Notes under the pieces: model-generated
Databases searched by the model: none
What the model was told of the DNA's origin: nothing
What the model saw: only the letters and a program-made list of their open reading frames with translations
Program-made: the position numbers and the translations under genes
Part shown: piece by piece, positions 9,936 to 20,351 of the stretch
Numbering within the stretch: the first letter of the stretch is position 1
Layout of the letters: every line of letters starts with the position of its first letter
Assembly: GCA_011523825.1 (NCBI GenBank)
Contig: WTFX01000016.1
Location: 1 to 40,165 of the forward strand
Direction: 5' to 3'
Origin: Microthrixaceae bacterium
Lineage (GTDB): Bacteria; Actinomycetota; Acidimicrobiia; Acidimicrobiales; Poriferisodalaceae
DNA: 40,165 nucleotides

Positions 9936-11114
9936 ATGTTCCGCTCGCGTTCGCTTTGGAGACGCCAGCGCTCGCGCCGCAATCAGGGAGGCAACCACGC
10001 GGAGATCGCGGGACGGTGTCGCGTGGACCGACGCACCAAGAACCTGCTGCGCCGCTTGGAACGCGGCGAGATTGCGGTCATCCATCACGCAGATCTGGAT
10101 CGGGTCGCTGCTGACGGACTTCTGGCCGCGGGCGCGATAGCCGTGATCAACGCAGAGCCGACGATGACCGGCCGGTACCCGGCGCTGGGCGGCCTCACGC
10201 TCGCGCAGGCAGGCGTGCTGGTGCTGGAGGACATCGGCGAGGGCGTGTTCGTGTCGCTCCAAGACGGCGAGGAGCTGGCTATCTCGGGCGATGAGGTACT
10301 GCGCGGCGATCAGGTGATCGGGACCGGGTACCGCCGCGATGCCGAGCATTTTGAACGCGTGCTGGAATCGGCGCGTGTGGCCGTGCGCAGCGAACTGGGG
10401 AGCTTTGCCCGGAACACGCTCGAGTACCTGGAGAGGGAACCGCAGGTCCTCACCGATGAGCTGGAGATCCCGCCGCTGCGGCACCAGTTGCGACGCCGTC
10501 ACGTGCTGGTGGTGGTGCGCGGCATCGACTACCGCGAAGATCTGGCGGCACTGCGTCGATCGGGCTACATGTCGGACATGCGGCCCGTCATCATCGGTGT
10601 GGACGGGGGTGCTGATGCGCTGCTCGAGGCCGGTCTCGTGCCCCACATCATCATCGGCGACTTCGACTCGGTCTCGCCGCGGGCACTCGAGTGCGGGGCG
10701 CAGCTCATCGTGCACGGCTATCCCGAAGGCGGAGCGCCGGGTGCGGTCCGCCTCGACGACGCCGGCTTGAGCTACGACGTCATCGCCGCGCCGGGAACCA
10801 GCGAAGATCTTGCCTTGCGGCTGGCATTCGAGCAGCGGGCCGAGCAGATCGTCGAGGTCGGGTCCCACACGTCCATGGTCGACTTCTTCGACAAGGGCCG
10901 CCGAGGCATGGCATCCACCTTCCTGACGCGGATGCAGGTGTCCCCGGCGCTGGTGGACGCGAAAGGCGTGAGCCGTCTCTACCGCACCCAGGTGCGCAAG
11001 CGCGACATGGCAATGCTGATCATCTCGGCGCTTGTCACCATCGGCGTCATCGCCGCGGTGACCGAGCCGGGCCGGCTTCTGCTGCGCACCCTGTGGATCA
11101 ACATGGGCCTGTAG
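9936..11114 (+). CDS. steA: SteA-like cytokinetic-ring protein (thiamine-pyrophosphokinase-like fold)
   Basis: A 392-aa protein. It has a central thiamin-pyrophosphokinase-like domain with IIGVDGGADALLEAGLVPHIIIGDFDS (GDFDS at 241-245), and one C-terminal membrane helix from about 350 (MAMLIISALVTIGVIAAV). In Corynebacterium, SteA and its neighbour SteB act in the cell-separation pathway with RipC-FtsEX; that role is established there and inferred here. The N-terminal half is soluble, so the protein is likely anchored with the bulk in the cytoplasm. The start at ATG 9936 is favoured by GGGAG at 9926-9930 with five bases of spacing; a GTG at 9930 overlapping the recN stop is the alternative. 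It is followed 13 bp later by its usual partner. Confidence 0.85.
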   Translation: MFRSRSLWRRQRSRRNQGGNHAEIAGRCRVDRRTKNLLRRLERGEIAVIHHADLDRVAADGLLAAGAIAVINAEPTMTGRYPALGGLTLAQAGVLVLEDIGEGVFVSLQDGEELAISGDEVLRGDQVIGTGYRRDAEHFERVLESARVAVRSELGSFARNTLEYLEREPQVLTDELEIPPLRHQLRRRHVLVVVRGIDYREDLAALRRSGYMSDMRPVIIGVDGGADALLEAGLVPHIIIGDFDSVSPRALECGAQLIVHGYPEGGAPGAVRLDDAGLSYDVIAAPGTSEDLALRLAFEQRAEQIVEVGSHTSMVDFFDKGRRGMASTFLTRMQVSPALVDAKGVSRLYRTQVRKRDMAMLIISALVTIGVIAAVTEPGRLLLRTLWINMGL

Positions 11115-11127
11115 ATCGGTCGGGCGA

Positions 11128-12189
11128 ATGATCAACCTCCGCTACCACATCGTGTCGATCGCGGCGGTCTTCTTGGCCTTGGCGATCGGCCTGGCACTGG
11201 GCTCGACATTTGTGGACTCGGTGCTGGTGAGCAACCTGGAGTCACGCGTGGACCAGTTGCAGGCCGACACCGAATCGGCGATCGAACGACAAGCGGAAGC
11301 CGAGGCGGAGCTCGGCGAAGCTGAGGCCGCACGCGACGCAGCGCTTGCGAGCGTTGAAGCGGCGCGGTCGGTCCGGTTCGAGGTCGAGGATCTCGTACGG
11401 CCGTACCTTCCCCAAGGCCGACTGAGCGGCACGACGACGCTCATCGTGGCACCGGAATCCACGGACCGGGCCGCAGTGTCGGCCATCCGCGCCCGCCTCG
11501 ATGCGACGGACGCGCGCCATGGCGGGGTGCTGTGGCTCAGCGACGATCTCCGCCTGCACGATCCCGGAGTGCGCCAGAGCATCGCCGAGGCATTCTCGCT
11601 GGCCGGTGACAGCCGCAACGCGGTGCGCAGAGCGCTTCGCTTCCTGCTGCCTCAGGCGCTGTTCAGGCCGGCAGAGGCCGGTTCCAGCCAGATGCTCGCT
11701 GATGATGTCAACGCAATCACCGACTTCGGGGCGCTTGACGGCTTCTCCCGCGGCTTCTCAGCGGTCCCGCCGACTCGCACGGCGCTCACCTTGCTCCGTG
11801 ATCTGGAATTGGTCACTCATGACGGCACCGGCGCCGTCGCGCTGCACCTGCTCGGCGGGGAGCAGCTGCGACTGGTGGTGGTCACCGATGCCGCCGCAAC
11901 GGGGCTGAATGAGGATTTTGTGTTCGATCTGCTTCGCGCGATCGCTGATGACGGGCACTCGGGCACCGGCGTCATGGTCGAAGTGCCAGCTCCTGGCGCA
12001 GCGGGCGTCGGCTACGGCACCGTGCTGCGGCGGGTCCGGGCCGATCCTGTGCTTGCCGGGTCGTTCTCGAGCGTCGACGATATTGAGACCTTCTCGGGCG
12101 ATCTGGCGCTGCTGGTCGCACTGGAGCGACTGCCCGCTGTCAACCACCTCTCGGGTGCCGATCCCGACCACGGCTTGGGTCCGTCATGA
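11128..12189 (+). CDS. mctB: MctB/SteB family envelope protein
   Basis: A 353-aa protein with one N-terminal membrane helix (about 6-26, IVSIAAVFLALAIGLALGS), then a Glu/Ala-rich coiled coil (about 30-90) and a large extracytoplasmic domain. The family is called copper transporter MctB in mycobacteria and SteB in corynebacteria, where it works with SteA in cell separation. No metal-binding cluster of Cys, His or Met is seen here, so the copper role is doubtful for this member. There is no clear ribosome site before the ATG. The stop overlaps the next gene by ATGA. Confidence 0.85.
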   Translation: MINLRYHIVSIAAVFLALAIGLALGSTFVDSVLVSNLESRVDQLQADTESAIERQAEAEAELGEAEAARDAALASVEAARSVRFEVEDLVRPYLPQGRLSGTTTLIVAPESTDRAAVSAIRARLDATDARHGGVLWLSDDLRLHDPGVRQSIAEAFSLAGDSRNAVRRALRFLLPQALFRPAEAGSSQMLADDVNAITDFGALDGFSRGFSAVPPTRTALTLLRDLELVTHDGTGAVALHLLGGEQLRLVVVTDAAATGLNEDFVFDLLRAIADDGHSGTGVMVEVPAPGAAGVGYGTVLRRVRADPVLAGSFSSVDDIETFSGDLALLVALERLPAVNHLSGADPDHGLGPS

Positions 12190-13058
12190 CCCATGCCGTG
12201 GCGATCGTGCCTGCGCTCAACCGGGCGGACACGGTGGGTGCCACGGTGACGGCGCTGCGGACGGTGCCCGATGTGCTCGACGTCATCGTGGTCGACGACG
12301 GGTCCCGGGATCGAACTGCGGCTGCGGCTGCCGCTGCAGGAGCGCGCGTCATCGAGCTCGCACGCAATCGCGGCAAAGCAGCGGCGGTCGCCGCGGGCAT
12401 CGCGGCGTCGGGCGCCCCCGACGTGTACCTCCTCATCGATGCCGATCTGGGCGACTCCGCCGCGCTGGCTGCCGATCTGCTGCAACCGGTTGCGCAGGGC
12501 GAAGCCGACATGACGATCGCCGTCTTCGATGCCGCTGAGAGCCAAAGCGGGTTCGGGCTCGTCAAGGCCTTCGCGGCACGTGTCCTGCGTTCGGAGACGG
12601 GACTTGAACTGGCCGAACCTCTCTCGGGTCAGCGCGCCGTGCGGGGTCCGCTGATGCGATCACTGCAGCTGGCGCCCGGGTTCGGACTCGAGATCGGCCT
12701 GACGCTCGATGCAGCCGACCGCGGAGCTCGCATCAGCGAGGTCGAGATCGGCTTCAGCCATCGGCAGACCGGGCGTGACCTCAGCGGCTTCGCGCATCGG
12801 GCGCGCATCGGGCGCCACGTCTACCTCGCAGTGGTAGCTCGCACCGGCTGGCCGAAGGCGGTCTCCTCGCTGGTCGCCTCACTGCTGAGCCGCATCATCT
12901 CCGCAGCAAGCCGTGTGCCGGTGCGTGGCCGGGGGCAACGGCTCAGCAGCGCGGCACGCCACTCATGGCAGCGAGCACGGCAGTTCCGGCTGCCGCGCTT
13001 GGTTCGGGACCTGCGGTCGTGGCGTCCATTGCGGCGCCGGCGCACACGAGGGCCATGA
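12186..13058 (+). CDS. Family 2 glycosyltransferase
   Basis: A 290-aa enzyme of the GT-A fold. It begins with VAIVPALNRADTVGATVTAL, then IVVDDGSRDRT (D37, D38) for the nucleotide sugar, and LLIDADLGD (the DAD at 85-87) for the metal. The C-terminal 60 residues are very basic (HSWQRARQFRLPRLVRDL and RRRRTRGP) and may contact the membrane surface. It resembles dolichyl/polyprenyl-phosphate glycosyltransferases. The position between mctB and an MraY/WecA-like membrane protein, with ATGA overlaps at both ends, suggests a cell-wall or surface glycan role. Donor and acceptor cannot be told from sequence. Confidence 0.85.
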   Translation: MTHAVAIVPALNRADTVGATVTALRTVPDVLDVIVVDDGSRDRTAAAAAAAGARVIELARNRGKAAAVAAGIAASGAPDVYLLIDADLGDSAALAADLLQPVAQGEADMTIAVFDAAESQSGFGLVKAFAARVLRSETGLELAEPLSGQRAVRGPLMRSLQLAPGFGLEIGLTLDAADRGARISEVEIGFSHRQTGRDLSGFAHRARIGRHVYLAVVARTGWPKAVSSLVASLLSRIISAASRVPVRGRGQRLSSAARHSWQRARQFRLPRLVRDLRSWRPLRRRRTRGP

Positions 13059-14170
13059 CGCTGGTGCCGTCGCTGGCCCTGATCATCAATACGACGCAAG
13101 CGGGGGCGTTGCTGGGAGCGGCATTCTCGGGATCGCTGCTGGTTGCAGCCCTGCTCTGGCGCTGGTTCGGCGCGAGCATGAGCCGAGATCGCTGGATCCG
13201 GCCCAACTACCGGGGGCAGCCGATCGTCGCCGTCTCGGGCCTGGTCGTCTTGGTCGTCGGCTTGATCGCAATTGCGATCACAGCAGCCGTCGTCGTCTCA
13301 TTGCCCGAGGGCGAGTGGCACTGGGTCGTGTACGCACCAGATCAATCCGTGCTGCTGGCACGCTCGCCTGATTCGGCCACGATCGCCGGCGGAATTGCTG
13401 CGCTGGTGCTGCTCGGGGGTTTCGGCTGGCTCGGCTATCGCGACGACACCCGCGGGTCCACAGACGGCCAGGCTGCCGCGAGCGGCTTCGCCGGACACCT
13501 TCGTCAGAGCTTGCGCCAGCGAGCCTTCACAACCGGGCTGCAGAAGGCACTCGGCGGTTTCGTCGTTGCGACCGTGGCTGTGCAAATCGCCCTGTGGGGC
13601 GACCCGGCCGAGGCCCGGCACCACGCAGGCATGGCGCCTGGCGACTGGCTCGGCGCGTTGCCGCACGTGCTGGGAGTGGGCACTGATCCCGACGCCATGT
13701 GGAGCTTGATGGCGCTTGCACGCGGGGTGCTGATTGTGGCCCTGTCGGCGAACTTGCTCAACCTGCTGGATCGGGTGCCGGGACGAGCCGCCAAGACGGC
13801 AGTTGCGTGGTGGCTGGTCGCGCTGGTGCCGGCGGCGCTCGTGGCGCCAGGCTCAGCGGGGCGTTTCGATCTGGGGTTCGAGGTCACCGAATGGGCTGTG
13901 TGGGCTGGGGCTGCCGTCGGCGCATCAGCCGGACTGCTGCGAAGCGAGCTCGCTGAGCAGCACATGCAGGGTGACACCGGCGTCAATCCTGTGGGTGCAG
14001 TCTTGGGCATAGCGACGGTGGTCGCGTATCCGGCAACTGTTGAGTGGGTGCTGCTGGCGGTGTTGGCGGCTGTGAACCTGGCCAGCGAGCGCTGGTCGTT
14101 CGGCCGGATCATCGATGCAGTCCCGCCGCTCCGCTGGCTGGACCGGCTCGGCTCGCCCTACCGCCGCTGA
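13055..14170 (+). CDS. Diverged MraY/WecA-like polyprenyl-phosphate phosphoglycosyltransferase homologue
   Basis: A 371-aa multi-pass membrane protein with about eight to ten hydrophobic segments. Three short motifs match the MraY/WecA superfamily in the right order. YRDDTRG (D130, D131) resembles the DD motif GFxDD; NLLNLLDRVPG (N233, N236, D239) resembles NxxNxxDGxDG; QGDTGVNPVGAVLG (D307) resembles MGDTGSL. NYRGQPI near the N-terminus also fits. Enzymes of this type move a sugar-1-phosphate onto undecaprenyl phosphate. The motifs are degenerate, so it may be active on an unusual substrate or be a non-catalytic relative. The ATG at 13055 overlaps the GT2 stop (ATGA) and is preferred over an ATG at 12965 that would overlap GT2 by 94 bp. 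It is the last gene of the operon. Confidence 0.7.
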   Translation: MTLVPSLALIINTTQAGALLGAAFSGSLLVAALLWRWFGASMSRDRWIRPNYRGQPIVAVSGLVVLVVGLIAIAITAAVVVSLPEGEWHWVVYAPDQSVLLARSPDSATIAGGIAALVLLGGFGWLGYRDDTRGSTDGQAAASGFAGHLRQSLRQRAFTTGLQKALGGFVVATVAVQIALWGDPAEARHHAGMAPGDWLGALPHVLGVGTDPDAMWSLMALARGVLIVALSANLLNLLDRVPGRAAKTAVAWWLVALVPAALVAPGSAGRFDLGFEVTEWAVWAGAAVGASAGLLRSELAEQHMQGDTGVNPVGAVLGIATVVAYPATVEWVLLAVLAAVNLASERWSFGRIIDAVPPLRWLDRLGSPYRR

Positions 14171-14181
14171 TTTTCCGGCAA

Positions 14182-14237
14182 CTATGCCCGCTGCATGCCA
14201 GCGGCCCGGTGCTCTATGCCCGCTGCATGGCAGCGGC
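14182..14237. repeat. Two 24-bp direct repeats, each a small hairpin
   Basis: Two copies (14182-14205 and 14214-14237) differ at one base and are spaced 32 bp start to start. Each contains CCGCTG and CAGCGG around a 5-nt loop. The second copy begins at the stop codon of the minus-strand amidohydrolase; the first lies just past it, in the 43-bp gap between two convergent genes. They may act as a bidirectional terminator or mark a duplication of the gene's 3' end. There is no T tract. Confidence 0.6.
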
Positions 14238-15728
14238 GCATTGGCGATGCTCGGCCAAGCGCTCGTCGAGGCAGGGGTGAACGATCCGGCCGCCGGAGAC
14301 AACCGGCCGACCGGCCACGATCGTGTCCCGTGCGGACAGTGGGCCGCAGCGCAGCCATGCCTCGATGGGATCAGAGAGGGCGCCTGCGAACGCGGGCCCG
14401 TCAAGCTGCCATACCACGAGATCGCCGCACGCACCGGGCGACAGCTCGCCGATCTCGCCGGCTCGGCCCAGGCACCCTGCGCTGCCACGGGTTGCAACCT
14501 CGAGGACTTCGCGAGCAGAGAAGTACACCGTGCTGTCCACCCCGCTGCTCTCGTGTGCAGTGTCATCGACGCCGCGGTCATGGCCATCAGCGGGCCTGCC
14601 GCTGTCCAGACCCTTCTCGGCGCTCAATTGCCGCTGGCCGTCGCGCAGCCGCCCCACCAGCAGCGCATTGCGCGCCTCGGTCCACATCGATGCCGAGTCG
14701 GTGCTGGCCGAGCCGTCCACGCCGAGGCCCACGGGAACGCCAGCGGCTCGCAGCTCGCGCACCGGCGCCAATCCGACGCCGAGCAGCAGGTTCGAGCTGG
14801 GGCAGTGCGCCACGCCGGTGCCCCAGGTGCCCAGGCGGGTGATCTCGGCTGCGTTGGGCTGCACGCCATGCGCGATCCACGAACGGTCTGATCCCCAGCC
14901 GCAGTGCTCGAAGTAGTCCACCGGTCGCATCCCGAACATCTCCAGGCAGAAGCCATCCTCACCGGGGTCCTCGCACAGGTGCGTGTGCAGGCGCACATCA
15001 AGCCGCTCGGCCAGCTCGGCGGTGGCCGTCATCAGGTCGGTCGACACCGAGAACGGCGAGCACGGGGCGAGCGCGATGCGCACCATCGCATCGGGTGCAC
15101 GGTCGTGGTGGGCGGCGACCAGCCGCTCCGACTCGGCCAGGATCTCCTCGGGCGATTGGCAGACCTCATCAGGGGGCAGCCCGCCATCAGACTGGCCCAG
15201 CGACATCGAGCCGCGGGTGGGGTGGAAGCGCATGCCCAGTTCAGCGGCGGCGTTGATCTCGGCCGTGATCAGGTCGCCGGCACCTCGGGGATGCACGTAG
15301 AGGTGATCAGTGCTGGTCGTGCAGCCGCCCAGCGCCAGTTCTGCAAGGCCGACCCACGCAGACAGGTACGCACCGTGCTCATCGAGCCGTGCCCACAGGG
15401 GGTACAGCGTGGTGAGCCAGTCGAACAGCCCGCCTCGAAGCGCCGGTGCGTATGACCGGGTGAGGTTTTGGTACATGTGGTGATGGGTGTTGACGAGTCC
15501 CGGCGTCACCAGGCAGCCGCGCGCATCGATGCGGCGCGTTGCTGGCGGCGGTGCCTCGGCGGCCTCGCCCACGGCGTTGACGAGCCCGTCGGTGATGGCA
15601 ACCCAACCGCCGTCGATCTCGCGGCGCTGATCGTCGCAGGTCGCCACCAGGCCGGCACTGTGCACAACCAGGTCCGCGTGCCCAGGCTCGGGCCCGGTGT
15701 GCTGTGTGCGGTCACCGGTGTTGCTCAT
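14214..15728 (-). CDS. Amidohydrolase, 8-oxoguanine deaminase-like
   Basis: A 504-aa metal-dependent deaminase of the amidohydrolase superfamily. It shows the metal site VTPGLVNTHHHMYQNLTR, the conserved FDWLTTLYPLWARLD, GCTTSTDHLYVHP, TRGSMSLGQSDGGLPPD, APCSPFSVS, LHTHLCED, WIAHGV, GTGVAHCPSSNLLL and VGLGVDGSASTDSASM. This series of motifs is that of 8-oxoguanine deaminases and the related hydroxyatrazine hydrolases. It likely converts 8-oxoguanine to urate in nucleobase salvage. About 30 hydrophilic residues are inserted before the FSAREVLEVATRG segment. The ATG has a strong ribosome site (GGAGGG with five bases of spacing). It is divergent from pyrG, with 83 bp between them. Related guanine or s-triazine deaminases are alternatives. 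Confidence 0.85.
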   Translation of the reverse strand: MSNTGDRTQHTGPEPGHADLVVHSAGLVATCDDQRREIDGGWVAITDGLVNAVGEAAEAPPPATRRIDARGCLVTPGLVNTHHHMYQNLTRSYAPALRGGLFDWLTTLYPLWARLDEHGAYLSAWVGLAELALGGCTTSTDHLYVHPRGAGDLITAEINAAAELGMRFHPTRGSMSLGQSDGGLPPDEVCQSPEEILAESERLVAAHHDRAPDAMVRIALAPCSPFSVSTDLMTATAELAERLDVRLHTHLCEDPGEDGFCLEMFGMRPVDYFEHCGWGSDRSWIAHGVQPNAAEITRLGTWGTGVAHCPSSNLLLGVGLAPVRELRAAGVPVGLGVDGSASTDSASMWTEARNALLVGRLRDGQRQLSAEKGLDSGRPADGHDRGVDDTAHESSGVDSTVYFSAREVLEVATRGSAGCLGRAGEIGELSPGACGDLVVWQLDGPAFAGALSDPIEAWLRCGPLSARDTIVAGRPVVSGGRIVHPCLDERLAEHRQCAAAMQRA

Positions 15729-15767
15729 GGCTTCCCTCCGGCATCAGCCAACCCTGGCCGAAGCGAC

Positions 15768-17476
<1,709 letters not shown>

Positions 17477-17478
17477 CG

Positions 17479-18405
17479 GTGCCCGCTGCGCTGGCGGTCG
17501 AGGCCGAGGACTATCTGGGCTGGTTGTCGAACGAGCGAGGCCGAGCGCCGCGCACCGTGGCGTCGTACCGGGCCGACCTCGGCGGTTTCGCCGCATGGCT
17601 CGAGGCACGAGGCACCGATCTGCTCGACGCCAGCTCCGCTGACATAGCGGCCTACCTGGCCCATCTACGCGACGACCTCGGGCGGGCGGCTTCCACTGCA
17701 GCCCGCGCAGCAGTCAGCCTGCGCGGCCTCTACCGGTTCCTGGTGGCCGAGGATCTGGCCTCGACCGATCCAGCCGGTGCCCTCGACATGCCCCGCGCGC
17801 CGGCCGGCTTGCCGCGTGCACTGCGACGCGATCAGGTTGAGCAGCTCCTGGCATCGCCCGTGGGGGACAGCCCGCTGGTGCGGCGAGACCGGGCCATGCT
17901 TGAAGTGCTCTACGGCATGGGTCTGCGGGCAAGCGAGCTGGCGGCGCTGTCGCTGGGCGACGTCGACCTTGACGAGCGGCTCATGCGGGTGTGGGGCAAG
18001 GGCGGCAAGGAGCGTGTCGTGCCAGTGGGGCGTCACGCCGCCGATGCCGTGGGCGAATGGCTGAGCGGCGCCGGGCGCGGGGCGCTGGAACCTGCTGCGT
18101 GGCGGTCGAGAGACGACGCCGCAGCGTTGTTCCTGAACGCCCGGAGTGGCCGCATCACCCGCCAGGGCGTCTGGCTGATTGTGCGCCGCCACGGCGACCG
18201 CGTCGGCCTCGGACCCGACCAGCTCACCACCCATGTGCTGCGCCATTCGTGCGCAACGCACATGCTCGACGGCGGTGCCGATATCCGCAGCGTGCAGGAG
18301 CTGCTCGGCCATGCGTCCATCTCGAGCACCCAGCGCTACACCGCGGTCTCACAGGAACGCCTGACCGAGGTCTACCGCCGAGCCCACCCCCGCGCCCGCT
18401 ACTAG
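17479..18405 (+). CDS. xerD: Tyrosine recombinase XerD
   Basis: Site-specific recombinase that resolves chromosome dimers at dif. The 308-aa protein has an N-terminal SAM-like DNA-binding domain (about 1-100) and a catalytic domain. R150 lies in GMGLRASELAAL, a Lys in KGGKER, H252 and R255 in HVLRH, H278 in LLGHASIS, and the nucleophile Y287 in STQRYTAVS. The position next to pyrG and upstream of scpAB is the one known for the chromosomal xerD of actinobacteria, so it is not a mobile-element integrase. It ends 12 bp from the convergent trpS. Confidence 0.93.
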   Translation: MPAALAVEAEDYLGWLSNERGRAPRTVASYRADLGGFAAWLEARGTDLLDASSADIAAYLAHLRDDLGRAASTAARAAVSLRGLYRFLVAEDLASTDPAGALDMPRAPAGLPRALRRDQVEQLLASPVGDSPLVRRDRAMLEVLYGMGLRASELAALSLGDVDLDERLMRVWGKGGKERVVPVGRHAADAVGEWLSGAGRGALEPAAWRSRDDAAALFLNARSGRITRQGVWLIVRRHGDRVGLGPDQLTTHVLRHSCATHMLDGGADIRSVQELLGHASISSTQRYTAVSQERLTEVYRRAHPRARY

Positions 18406-18417
18406 TCGGCGAGCCTG

Positions 18418-19419
18418 CTACTTGGGCAGGAAGCCCATTGCCTCTTTCGCGCGAGCCAAGGTCTCGCATGCCACGGCCTCGGCCTTGTCGGCGCCGGCGG
18501 CGATGATGCGCGCAAGCTCGGCGGGATCTGCGTCGAGCTCGGCCTTCTTCGCGGCGATGGGCTCGAGCATCGCGATGACCGCGTCCGCGGTGTCGGTCTT
18601 GAGCGCTCCGTACTGGCTGTAGCCCGCGGCCGCATCTGCTGGGCTGCGGCCCGTGGCGGCGCTCAGGATGGACAGCAGGTTGGACACACCCGGCTTTGCG
18701 TCGGGGTCGTAATGCACCTCAGAATCGGAGTCGGTGACCGCGCGGGCGAACTTGCGTGCGATGTCGGCATGATCATCGAAAATGCCGATCGAGCCTTGGG
18801 GGCTCTCGGCCGACTTGGACATCTTCGATGTGGGGTTCTGCAGGTCCATCACGCGGGCGCCGACCGTCGGGATGGCAGCCTCCGGGATGACGAACGTGTC
18901 CCCATAACGGGAGTTGAACCGTTGCGCCACGTCACGCGTCAGCTCGAGGTGCTGGCGCTGGTCGTCGCCGACCGGCACTCGATCGGCGTCGTAGATCAGG
19001 ATGTCTGCTGCCATCAGCGCGGGATACGTGAACAGGCCGGCCGAGACGTGGTCGCCGCCCCCCTCGTCCCCCTCCGAGCGTGCCGACTTGTCCTTGAACT
19101 GGGTCATGCGGCGCAGTTCGCCGAGCGACACCGTGCATTCCAGCAGCCACGACAGCTCGGTGTGCTGGGGCACGTGGCTCTGCACGAACAGCGTGCAGAC
19201 CTCGGGATCGAGGCCGACCGAGATCAGCGTCGCCATCGTGCCCAGGGTGGCTTCGCGCAGCTGGGCCGGATCCTGCTGGACGGTGACGGCATGCAGGTCG
19301 ACGGCGCAGTAGAAGGCATCGGCGTCGTGCTGGTCGATCGCCCACTGGCGCAGCGCCCCGAGATAGTTGCCGAGGTGAACGTCGCCGGTGGGCTGGATGC
19401 CCGAGAGCACTCGTGTCAT
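18418..19419 (-). CDS. trpS: Tryptophanyl-tRNA synthetase
   Basis: Charges tRNA-Trp with tryptophan. The 333-aa class I synthetase has the HIGH-type motif PTGDVHLGNYLGAL near residue 11, AVDLHAVTV, the tRNA/Trp pocket region MAADILIYDADRVPVGDDQRQHLEL, and the KMSKS loop SKMSKS near residue 200. It is encoded against the direction of its neighbours, between xerD and scpA. The ATG is eight bases after a TACCGT box, so the mRNA is probably leaderless. Confidence 0.96.
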   Translation of the reverse strand: MTRVLSGIQPTGDVHLGNYLGALRQWAIDQHDADAFYCAVDLHAVTVQQDPAQLREATLGTMATLISVGLDPEVCTLFVQSHVPQHTELSWLLECTVSLGELRRMTQFKDKSARSEGDEGGGDHVSAGLFTYPALMAADILIYDADRVPVGDDQRQHLELTRDVAQRFNSRYGDTFVIPEAAIPTVGARVMDLQNPTSKMSKSAESPQGSIGIFDDHADIARKFARAVTDSDSEVHYDPDAKPGVSNLLSILSAATGRSPADAAAGYSQYGALKTDTADAVIAMLEPIAAKKAELDADPAELARIIAAGADKAEAVACETLARAKEAMGFLPK

Positions 19420-19427
19420 GGCGCCTG

Positions 19428-19435
19428 ACGGTACC
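19428..19435 (-). promoter_or_regulatory. Leaderless promoter GGTACCGT of trpS
   Basis: On the minus strand GGTACCGT ends eight bases before the trpS ATG. It faces a similar box for scpA 54 bp away, so the 86-bp gap holds two divergent leaderless promoters. Confidence 0.55.
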
Positions 19436-19489
19436 CGAACCGCATTCGTGACAGTCCTGCAAATATCCCGGGCAGCACGGACATGCCGC

Positions 19490-19497
19490 GGTACCTT
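19490..19497 (+). promoter_or_regulatory. Leaderless promoter GGTACCTT of scpA
   Basis: GGTACCTT ends eight bases before the GTG of scpA at 19506. No Shine-Dalgarno precedes the GTG. The box shares GGTACC with the divergent trpS promoter. Confidence 0.55.
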
Positions 19498-19505
19498 CGG
19501 GCCGC

Positions 19506-20351
19506 GTGGCCCACGAGGTTCGCACCGAGGCCTTCGCGGGCCCGCTCGACGTGCTGGTGAAGCTGGTCGTCTCCCAGGAAGTGGACATCTGGGAGGTGTC
19601 GTTGGCGCGCCTGGTCGACGACTTCGTCGCCGTCATGGCCGCGGTCGAGTTCGGTGACGCCGCCGACGGCGCATCAGGCAGCGATGTTGCCGGTGGGCAC
19701 GCTGGTGACGGCAGGATCGACATGGACGCTGCCAGCGAGTTCGCCTTGCTGGCTGCAACGCTGATCGAGCTCAAGTCCCGACGGTTGCTGCCTGCCCCGC
19801 CAGTCGAACTGGACCTGGAGGACGAGCTGGCGGCCTATGGCCTGCGCGATGCGGCATTGGCACGGCTGGTCGAGGGTCGCACGTTCGGCGCAGCAGCGAG
19901 GCTGCTGCGCGAGCGCTGGGATGCCGCAGCGCTGCACTGGCCCCGAACCGCGGGTCCCGCCGAGCGCTTCCTCGTGTTCGCGCCGGACCTGCTGGCGGGC
20001 GCATCCCGAGATGATCTCACCGCGGCGATGGAACGGGTGCTTGCGCCGCGGCCGGTGCCACGCGTCGATGTCAGCCACCTGAGGGCCGCCGGTATCACGG
20101 TCGACGAGGCCGCGGCGAAGATCATCGAGCAGCTCGCCGACACTGGAGCGGCCACTTTCCGTGAACTCACCTGCGACGTGACCGAGCGCATCGTGGTGGT
20201 CGTGTATTTCCTGGCTGTGCTGGAGCTGTTCGGATCGGGGCTTGTCGAGTTGACCCAAGCCGAGCGCTTTGGCGACATCGGAGTGGAGTGGATCGGCGAC
20301 GGCGCCACCCTGCCGGAAATGGCCGGCGGCTACGGGGAAGACGCTGCGTGA
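19506..20351 (+). CDS. scpA: Segregation and condensation protein A
   Basis: Kleisin subunit of the SMC-ScpAB condensin that compacts and separates chromosomes. The 281-aa protein begins with the classic EAFAGPLDVLVKLVVSQEVDIWEVSLARLVDDFV. It has the internal ATLIELKSRRLLP and a C-terminal winged-helix half (FRELTCDVTERIVVVVYFLAVLELF). About 20 residues of glycine- and aspartate-rich linker follow residue 45. The GTG start fits a leaderless promoter. The stop overlaps the scpB start by GTGA. smc itself is not in the window. Confidence 0.95.
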   Translation: MAHEVRTEAFAGPLDVLVKLVVSQEVDIWEVSLARLVDDFVAVMAAVEFGDAADGASGSDVAGGHAGDGRIDMDAASEFALLAATLIELKSRRLLPAPPVELDLEDELAAYGLRDAALARLVEGRTFGAAARLLRERWDAAALHWPRTAGPAERFLVFAPDLLAGASRDDLTAAMERVLAPRPVPRVDVSHLRAAGITVDEAAAKIIEQLADTGAATFRELTCDVTERIVVVVYFLAVLELFGSGLVELTQAERFGDIGVEWIGDGATLPEMAGGYGEDAA

